From: Pseudomaricurvus sp050633365
Lineage (GTDB): Bacteria > Pseudomonadota > Gammaproteobacteria > Pseudomonadales > Cellvibrionaceae
Direction of reading: 5' to 3'
Length of the DNA stretch: 64,000 bases
NCBI GenBank assembly: GCA_050633365.1
Contig: JBOEGJ010000004.1
Location: 1 to 64,000 of the forward strand
Below, one piece after another: positions 58,361 through 64,000 of this stretch. Below the pieces are notes generated by a model. That model worked only from the letters and a program-made list of their open reading frames with translations. It had not been told where the DNA came from and ran no database searches. Positions within the stretch are counted from its first letter, which is position 1. Each line of letters opens with the position of its first letter. The translations under genes and the position numbers were made by a program.

Positions 58361-61300
58361 TTAATGGATTTGCTGAAGCAGTACCTGAAACGGATGCGGT
58401 AAGTGTAAGTCATCAATTCTTTTTGCTTGGCTCCGACAGGAGTAGCCGGTGGCCATCAGCTTGCCTTGGTTTTCTTCGGCGTTTACCGCTTGTGACCAAG
58501 AAAGATCATAAATGTGTTTCGACATTTCTACATTTTTTGCTTCATGACCGTAAGTGCCCGCCATACCGCAACAGCCTACATCTACCATGCTCAGCTCTTG
58601 TCCCAAGCTACTAAAGATAGCGCCCCAATCTTTGAGCGACGCGGCGGCATTGGTTTTTTCGGTGCAGTGAGCCAGCAGCTTGAAATCCCCCTGCTGGAAA
58701 CGATCGCGCTGCTGTTGCAGGTGTTCTGTGTGCTTGGCTAGCCACTCTTGCAACAGCTCGACATCTGGTGCCGCGTCGCCGAGTACTTTTTGGTATTCGC
58801 TGCGAAATGCCAATGTCATACTAGGATCGACGCCCACTAGTGGAATGCCAGTATTGCTCAGGGTATTCAAGAACTCCGCCGTGTTGTTTGCTGTTTTTTC
58901 AAAAGCTTTCAAAAAGCCGTGTACATGTAAGGGCTTGCCATTGGGTTTGAAGGGCGCCAATAAGGGGGTAAAGCCCAAGGACTTCAGTAGCGAGAGTAAG
59001 TCGATAACAACCTGAGTTTCGAAGTAGCTCGTAAAGGCGTCTTGCACGACGATAACGGCGCGAGACTTTTCTTCTTCGGTCAACTCGCGAATATTCTCGG
59101 CAACCGCGTAGCGAACCCCAAGAATTTGTAACTGACTGTCGAGATTGATACCCGTTAATAGCGGGCTGTCGACCATACCGGTAACCCGAGCCATCATTTT
59201 TTGCATCAACTTGGGTTTCATAACCGCGTTATACAACCAAGGTGCTCTGGCCAAGGTGGGCATCAAAAACTCTAGACCACCGATGAAGTAATCCTTAAGG
59301 GGACGTAAGTAACGGCTGTAATAAAGCTCCAAAAATTTACTGCGAAAGCTGGGCACGTCAACTTTGATCGGGCACTGACCGACGCAGGACTTACAGGCAA
59401 GACAGCCTTCCATGGACGTCATCACTTCGTTGGAAAAGTCGTAATCGCCGTTGCGTCTTGCCAGAGTGTTTTTGGTGCGCTCGAACAAGGATCCCATAAA
59501 CGACTGCTGTTTGACTCTCTCGCTTTCTTCCACCGGATCGATGCCGCGTTCACTCATCTGTTTAAGCCATTCGCGGATTAGAGATGCGCGTCCCTTGGGG
59601 GAGTGAATACGCTCTCGAGTACCTTTCCAAGAGGGGCACATAGCATCATTGGGATTCCAGTTGTAGCAAGCGCCGTTGCCGTTACAGTACATACCGTCGC
59701 TATAACCTTCCCATACTTGTACCGGGATCTTTCGGTCCTCTTGGCCTCGAGTCGTCACTTCATCGATTCTTGACAGTTGGTGATAATCGTCGGGTGTGGC
59801 AATTTTTCCTGGATTCAACTGATTGCGTGGATCACAGGTGGCCTTGATACGTTGCAATTGTGGGTAGAGATCACCGAAGAACTTTGGTGCGTATTCCGAG
59901 CGAACCCCTTTGCCGTGCTCGCCCCACAGTAGGCCGTTGTATTTTTGCGTCAACTCGGCAACTTGATCGGAGATGCTGCGAATGAGTTTTTCTTGCTCGG
60001 GATCTTTCATGTCGATCGCTGGGCGCACGTGCAGTACACCGGCATCTACGTGGCCAAACATGCCGTATGGCAAGTTGTGTTGATCAAGTAGCTGTCTGAA
60101 TTCCACGATAAAGTCGGCGAGGTTTTCCGGCGGCACCGCGGTATCTTCCACGAAGGGAATGGGGCGAGCTTCGCCGGCGGCGTTACCCAGTAAGCCCACA
60201 GACTTTTTGCGCATGGCCCAAATCTTAGCCACGGCATCACTGCCCCAGGCGACCGAATAGCCGATACTGGGGCAATCTTCTGAGTCGGCCAGTTGATCGA
60301 GCTGATCGGTGAGCACCTTGATGTTGGCTTTTAGTGTCTCTTCATCATCGGCGCTGTATTCCACCAAGTTGATGCCTTGAATGGTCTTGCCTTCGGTCGG
60401 CGGGAAGAATTCCGCCACCGTGTTCCAAACAATATCGTTCATGGCCAGGTTCAGAACTTTTGAATCCACTGTCTCGATCGAGGTGGGGCCCGCCTTCATT
60501 AGCTCGGTGGCATCGCGCAGCGCGGCGTTAAAATTTTCGTACTTGACGTTGACCAGTGCCGATACTTTTGGAATTGGCAATAGATTGAGTTTGGCTTCGG
60601 CAATAAAACCCAAAGTCCCTTCACTGCCGCAAAGTACACTGTTGAGATCGAAAAGCTCGTCCTCGGTGCGGATGTGGGCCAGATCGTATCCGGTTAAACA
60701 GCGATTGAGCTTGGGAAATTTCGCCTCGATGGCATCCCTGTGTTCTTTGTGAATATCGTTGACCACTCGGTGCAACTCACCGACGCGATCTTGTCGCTGG
60801 GACACAGCGCGAAACTCTTCTTCGCCCAGAGGTTTTGATGTCCACTCGCTGCCGTCCAAGAATACGCTGGTGAGTTCGAGCACGTGATCGCGAGTTTTAC
60901 CATAAAGGCACGAACCTTGGCCTGAAGCGTCGGTATTGATCATCCCGCCAATGGTGGCGCGGTTACTGGTGGACAGTTCAGGGGCGAAGAACAGGCCGTG
61001 AGGTTTGAGGGCGGCATTGAGCTGATCTTTTACCACCCCGCCTTGCACCTTCACCCAGCGCTCTTGGGGATTGATCTCGATGATCTTGTTCATGTGTTTA
61101 GAGACATCGATAATCAATCCGTCGGTGAGGGATTGACCATTGGTACCGGTGCCACCGCCCCGTGGGCTTAACACAAGATCGCGAAACTGTTTAAGGTTGC
61201 TGAGCTCTGTGACTCGCACGAGATCTCCTGCACTCTTGGGGTAGATGACCCCCTGTGGCAGCACCTGATAGATGGAGTTATCGGTCGCCAATACTGTGCG

Positions 61301-61411
61301 GTTGGCGTAGTCGGGATTGAGATCGCCTTCGAAGCCACAGGCTTTGAGGGCTTCGATAAAGGCTAGGTATTGCGCCTGTACCGGCGAGGTCTCACGAATA
61401 CTCGGAATCAT
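58361..61411 (-). CDS. ydiJ: FAD/FeS oxidoreductase, YdiJ-type D-2-hydroxyglutarate dehydrogenase
   Basis: This protein of about 1016 aa matches E. coli YdiJ along its length. An FAD-binding type-4 domain has PRGGGTGTNGQSLTDGLI, ELSTSNRATIGGMINTDASG and GSEGTLGFIAEA. The FAD-oxidase C-terminal domain has YGMFGHVDAGVLHVRP and WGEHGKG. A 4Fe-4S region has CNGNGACYNW and CLACKSCVGQCPIKVDVP, and a CCG-type domain ends VGCCGMAGTYGHEAKN. YdiJ relatives oxidise D-2-hydroxyglutarate and pass electrons to quinones or other carriers. The ATG at 61411 fits the E. coli start; the frame is open to 61504. Confidence 0.93.
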   Translation of the reverse strand: MIPSIRETSPVQAQYLAFIEALKACGFEGDLNPDYANRTVLATDNSIYQVLPQGVIYPKSAGDLVRVTELSNLKQFRDLVLSPRGGGTGTNGQSLTDGLIIDVSKHMNKIIEINPQERWVKVQGGVVKDQLNAALKPHGLFFAPELSTSNRATIGGMINTDASGQGSCLYGKTRDHVLELTSVFLDGSEWTSKPLGEEEFRAVSQRQDRVGELHRVVNDIHKEHRDAIEAKFPKLNRCLTGYDLAHIRTEDELFDLNSVLCGSEGTLGFIAEAKLNLLPIPKVSALVNVKYENFNAALRDATELMKAGPTSIETVDSKVLNLAMNDIVWNTVAEFFPPTEGKTIQGINLVEYSADDEETLKANIKVLTDQLDQLADSEDCPSIGYSVAWGSDAVAKIWAMRKKSVGLLGNAAGEARPIPFVEDTAVPPENLADFIVEFRQLLDQHNLPYGMFGHVDAGVLHVRPAIDMKDPEQEKLIRSISDQVAELTQKYNGLLWGEHGKGVRSEYAPKFFGDLYPQLQRIKATCDPRNQLNPGKIATPDDYHQLSRIDEVTTRGQEDRKIPVQVWEGYSDGMYCNGNGACYNWNPNDAMCPSWKGTRERIHSPKGRASLIREWLKQMSERGIDPVEESERVKQQSFMGSLFERTKNTLARRNGDYDFSNEVMTSMEGCLACKSCVGQCPIKVDVPSFRSKFLELYYSRYLRPLKDYFIGGLEFLMPTLARAPWLYNAVMKPKLMQKMMARVTGMVDSPLLTGINLDSQLQILGVRYAVAENIRELTEEEKSRAVIVVQDAFTSYFETQVVIDLLSLLKSLGFTPLLAPFKPNGKPLHVHGFLKAFEKTANNTAEFLNTLSNTGIPLVGVDPSMTLAFRSEYQKVLGDAAPDVELLQEWLAKHTEHLQQQRDRFQQGDFKLLAHCTEKTNAAASLKDWGAIFSSLGQELSMVDVGCCGMAGTYGHEAKNVEMSKHIYDLSWSQAVNAEENQGKLMATGYSCRSQAKRIDDLHLPHPFQVLLQQIH

Positions 61412-61724
61412 AGTGCTCAACATCAGCTGAAAATTGGGTCGCCATTTTACTGTTTTCGATGCTTGGCGGCTAGATTCCCGTTGAAATGCGTGTGTTGGTG
61501 GCAAATTGGCCCAGATTTGAACATAGCTTATACTGCCAAGAGCTCCGTGTTGGCGAGAGCCGTTACTGATCAGAATTGGATAGTGTCATTTTACTTAGAA
61601 TGTTAAGGATGCGTGCTTAGGTTGAGTTGCTAGGCTAAATCGCGAATGGGTGATGCTTTGTTAACACGGGTGGACAGATTGGGAGCTGAGTTCGCTCAGT
61701 GGGTGAGTATTTTTCATGTTGCTT

Positions 61725-61819
61725 TAGGTTCAAGGTTTAGGTTTAGGTTTAGATTCTAGGTTCTAGGTTCTAGGTTCTAGGTTCTAGGTTCTAGGTTCTA
61801 GGTTCTAGGTTCTAGGTTC
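61725..61819. repeat. Tandem repeat: nine TAGGTTC heptamers preceded by GGTTTA hexamers
   Basis: Nine perfect TAGGTTC copies run from 61757 to 61819. Just before them are three GGTTTA hexamers (61734-61751) and one more TAGGTTC (61725-61731). The array ends 32 bp upstream of the DUF924 start, inside its presumed promoter/leader. The remaining 61412-61724 stretch holds the ydiJ promoter region, with no other recognisable feature. Confidence 0.95.
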
Positions 61820-61851
61820 GAGGGCCGAGTCTTTGCTCAATAGGAATCACA

Positions 61852-62415
61852 ATGGAAAATCATCTGCAGTCGTCAGCCTGTGCTGATGAAGTTCTGAAAT
61901 TTTGGTTTGACGAACTTGAGCCAAAGCAGCATTTCATCAAAGACAGTGAACTAGACACACACATCCGTGATCGCTTTGGCGATCTGTTGATGGCGGCCTT
62001 GGCCTGCGAGCTTTGGCCTTGGCGAAGCAGCGCCAATGGGCGTTTGGCCGAAGTGATTGTATTGGATCAGTTTTCGCGCAATGTCTATCGCGATCAACCC
62101 CAGGCGTTTGAGGGGGATCGCTTGGCGCTCTGTTTGGCGCAAGAGGCTATCGCTCTCGGTGTTGATCAGCAGTTACCAGCGACGCGACGAAGTTTTCTGT
62201 ATATGCCCTTCATGCACAGTGAATCGCTGCTGATACAAGCGCAAAGTGTTGATTTGTTTAGCCAGCCGGGATTGGCGCAGAACCTCGAGTTTGCTCATCG
62301 ACATCGGGATATTATCGAGCGCTTCGGCCGCTATCCTCATCGCAATCAGCTATTGAATCGTCAGTCATCACCGGAGGAATTGGCCTTTTTATGTGAGCCA
62401 GGTTCCAGTTTTTGA
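61852..62415 (+). CDS. DUF924 family protein
   Basis: The 187-aa sequence has VLKFWFDELEPKQHFIKD, LAEVIVLDQFSRNVYRDQPQAFEGD and FLYMPFMHSESL, all typical of DUF924, a soluble all-helical family with TPR-like architecture and no assigned activity. The upstream tandem repeat may affect expression. It is followed by a small unknown gene on the same strand. Confidence 0.88.
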   Translation: MENHLQSSACADEVLKFWFDELEPKQHFIKDSELDTHIRDRFGDLLMAALACELWPWRSSANGRLAEVIVLDQFSRNVYRDQPQAFEGDRLALCLAQEAIALGVDQQLPATRRSFLYMPFMHSESLLIQAQSVDLFSQPGLAQNLEFAHRHRDIIERFGRYPHRNQLLNRQSSPEELAFLCEPGSSF

Positions 62416-62523
62416 TATTACTCTAGACATTTTACAATTGGCGCTTTGTGAAAAATGCGATTGACGCTTTTCTACTCTACAATGCCGCCCACACCTCTTC
62501 AGGCTCAAGACAAGGATTCAGTC

Positions 62524-62835
62524 ATGCCCGATCACAGTCGTTCAGACCTCGCCGGTCTCGATCTTTATGGTTTAAATGTTCGCGAAATCTATCACCGACA
62601 CTACGGTATTTGCCAATTGGTGTACGTGGCCGTGAGTGGTTGCTGGGTGGGGCTCAACGAAAAACATCGAACTATCACCGCTCCGGATAACAATGGCTAC
62701 CCGCTGCTAGAGCGATTGACCTACGCTCGCTACCTCTATGAAGAGTGGACCGCTTATCTACAGATTCTGGACCCCAGCTTCGAGCCAGAAGGCGTGATGA
62801 TTTCTCATCGCGCCCATCAACAGGAAATGGCTTAG
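62524..62835 (+). CDS. Small conserved-looking hypothetical protein
   Basis: I do not recognise this 103-aa protein. It has LYGLNVREIYHRHYGICQLVY, a likely beta-strand VAVSGCWVGLNE, and an acidic, aromatic C-terminal part (YEEWTAYLQILDPSFEPEG). It has no signal peptide or membrane helix. AAGGA lies 7 bases before the ATG at 62524; the frame is open from 62455. Codon use looks like that of its neighbours, so it is probably a real gene. Confidence 0.6.
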   Translation: MPDHSRSDLAGLDLYGLNVREIYHRHYGICQLVYVAVSGCWVGLNEKHRTITAPDNNGYPLLERLTYARYLYEEWTAYLQILDPSFEPEGVMISHRAHQQEMA

Positions 62836-62870
62836 GTCAGTTACTTGGCTGCCATTTTCTCTTCGCTGAC

Positions 62871-63728
62871 TTAACACTGAACCGCCAATTCATCCCCCAC
62901 TTGCCATAAGCTATTTCTCGCCGGCTCTAAAGTCGCATTCACGGCGAAGGCCGGGGCTTTGTGGTTGTCAGGCATTGGATTTAGGTCAAGCAATGTTTTA
63001 AAGGGTTGCATGGACGGGTCTTTCTCTGCGTTGTCGGGGTTGATCGTTGTCATAATGCATCGCTCGCAATGGTCGCGAAGATTCAATGCTAAACCGTCGT
63101 TGTGCGATAGCCTCTGTACTCTATGCTCCTCAAATGCCGCTAGACCCGAAATGACGATGTTTGGTCTAAAGCGTCGCATGTCTACCAGCGGCGACTGCTG
63201 TTGCTGCAGTTGTCGATTGAGCTGATCGAGGGATGCTGTGTTGGCCACCAAGAAAGGTGCCGCGTCGGCAAACGCGGTAAAGGTCTCTTCACCAAAACGT
63301 TCAGGGTTCGATTGCGGGCGAATAAAGTTGTCCGCGATGCTCACTAAACGCAGGGGTTTGGCAGGCTGTAATACGTTATTTAGCCACGCAGAGACTTCAA
63401 CGCTAGCCTCGATGACATCACATTCGTCGCGCCAAACAGTTGCCTGAAAACGTTCACTTTGGTTTGAGCCCACTAATGGAAGTGACACTTCACCATAACC
63501 CTCTGCCGACAGGGTGAGTGATTCGTTGGCTATGGCGGTATTGATCAATGCCATTTTCGGCAGTTGTCGCTGAGACACAAATCGGCCATTGGGCATCACC
63601 AGCATCCAGTGTCGATCGTACTGCAGACCTTGTGGTGTGATCGGCCATTGAGCGACCTCAATACCGCGCAGGGATTTTACGGGATAAACAATAAGCTTTT
63701 CGATAGTGACGTTGGTGTTATTGGCCAT
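62871..63728 (-). CDS. MOSC domain-containing protein (YcbX-like)
   Basis: The N-terminal MOSC beta-barrel starts EKLIVYPVKSLRGIEVAQWPITPQGLQYDRHWMLV, and the MOSC domain proper has RFRPNIVISGLAAFEE and a cysteine in DHCERCIMTTINP, the presumed molybdenum-cofactor ligand. YcbX-type proteins reduce N-hydroxylated compounds with a ferredoxin domain at the C-terminus; here the protein (285 aa) ends soon after the MOSC domain, so that ferredoxin is absent. Electrons would have to come from elsewhere. Confidence 0.88.
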   Translation of the reverse strand: MANNTNVTIEKLIVYPVKSLRGIEVAQWPITPQGLQYDRHWMLVMPNGRFVSQRQLPKMALINTAIANESLTLSAEGYGEVSLPLVGSNQSERFQATVWRDECDVIEASVEVSAWLNNVLQPAKPLRLVSIADNFIRPQSNPERFGEETFTAFADAAPFLVANTASLDQLNRQLQQQQSPLVDMRRFRPNIVISGLAAFEEHRVQRLSHNDGLALNLRDHCERCIMTTINPDNAEKDPSMQPFKTLLDLNPMPDNHKAPAFAVNATLEPARNSLWQVGDELAVQC

Positions 63729-63770
63729 GTGATTCTCGTTGTAGAGATTGCTGTAATCTGAATAGACGAC

Positions 63771-64000
63771 TTACTTTTTTTGCGTGGTCTTTTCAAAGGC
63801 CGCCAATTGCTCTGGGGTGGCAGGCTGCTGGTGATTGTTTTTCCATTCGTCGTAGCTCATGCCGTAAATGTGTTCGCGAGCTTGATCGTAATCGACGGCA
63901 ACGCCTTTTTCATCGGCAGCGGCCATGTACCATTTACTCAGACAGTTACGACAAAATCCCGCGAGGATCATGAGATCGATATTCTGAACATCTTTACGCT
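63771..64000 (-). CDS. DUF1244 family protein, C-terminal part (5' end beyond window)
   Basis: The minus-strand frame is open from the window edge and reads DVQNIDLMILAGFCRNCLSKWY, the hallmark of the DUF1244 family (small proteins of about 100 aa), then DYDQAREHIYGMSYDEWKNN. The function is unknown; the conserved CRNC pair suggests metal binding. The ATG at 63971 is internal to the conserved block, so it is not the true start. Confidence 0.85.
   Translation of the reverse strand, partial: RKDVQNIDLMILAGFCRNCLSKWYMAAADEKGVAVDYDQAREHIYGMSYDEWKNNHQQPATPEQLAAFEKTTQKK

Noticed and set aside
61734..61751. Telomere-like GGTTTA repeats as a chromosome end
   Set aside because: Only three units are present inside an internal intergenic tandem array.

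Overview
The window looks like chromosomal DNA of a free-living, probably marine, gammaproteobacterium. Housekeeping proteins such as ParC, RadA, RlmJ, CysK and YdiJ resemble their Escherichia coli counterparts, and the compatible-solute, NhaA and c-di-GMP genes suit a salt-exposed, surface-associated life. A Cellvibrionales/Oceanospirillales-type lineage is my inference. No tRNA, rRNA, CRISPR array or prophage was seen.

Layout: 1-6.5 kb is a scarred segment. It holds the end of an MscS channel gene, a patatin gene, the tail of an agmatinase-family gene, a complete IS66-type element, and a large sensor-kinase gene whose 3' end was removed by the element. 6.9-24.4 kb is mostly housekeeping: cysK, a Yip1 membrane protein, lemA plus an M48 protease, a thiolase, parC, a solute-binding protein with a polysaccharide deacetylase, an HD-GYP phosphodiesterase, a Bax-like glucosaminidase, a DnaT-like/replication-P-like primosome pair, radA and three PilZ proteins.

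24.6-38.8 kb is a cobalamin island. A cobalamin riboswitch with visible mutually exclusive helices precedes btuB, an ABC importer (btuC, btuD, btuF), cbiB, threonine-phosphate decarboxylase, bluB, cobQ and a translationally coupled PepSY-type membrane protein. After convergent rlmJ, a second operon on the minus strand carries cobS, cobC, cobT and cobU. Together these import corrinoids, make the lower ligand dimethylbenzimidazole and assemble the nucleotide loop. No early corrin-ring genes are in the window.

39.1-56.4 kb holds a CBS-GGDEF cyclase, an amidohydrolase, a uracil-DNA glycosylase-like protein, a CvpA-DUF4124 fusion, a 215-bp palindromic mobile-like repeat, a three-gene glucosylglycerate synthesis/phosphorolysis operon, a TetR/OYE pair with two matching operators, two orphan solute-binding proteins, a PQQ-type dehydrogenase, an MFS exporter, an MBL-fold hydrolase and a periplasmic phosphatase.

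The most interesting non-coding signal is on the minus strand at about 56.57-56.77 kb, upstream of nhaA. It is a CsrB/RsmZ-type small RNA with eight ANGGA motifs, an intrinsic terminator and an upstream GacA-like box. The rest is nhaA, ydiJ, a heptamer tandem repeat before a DUF924 gene, a small unknown gene, a MOSC protein and the end of a DUF1244 gene.
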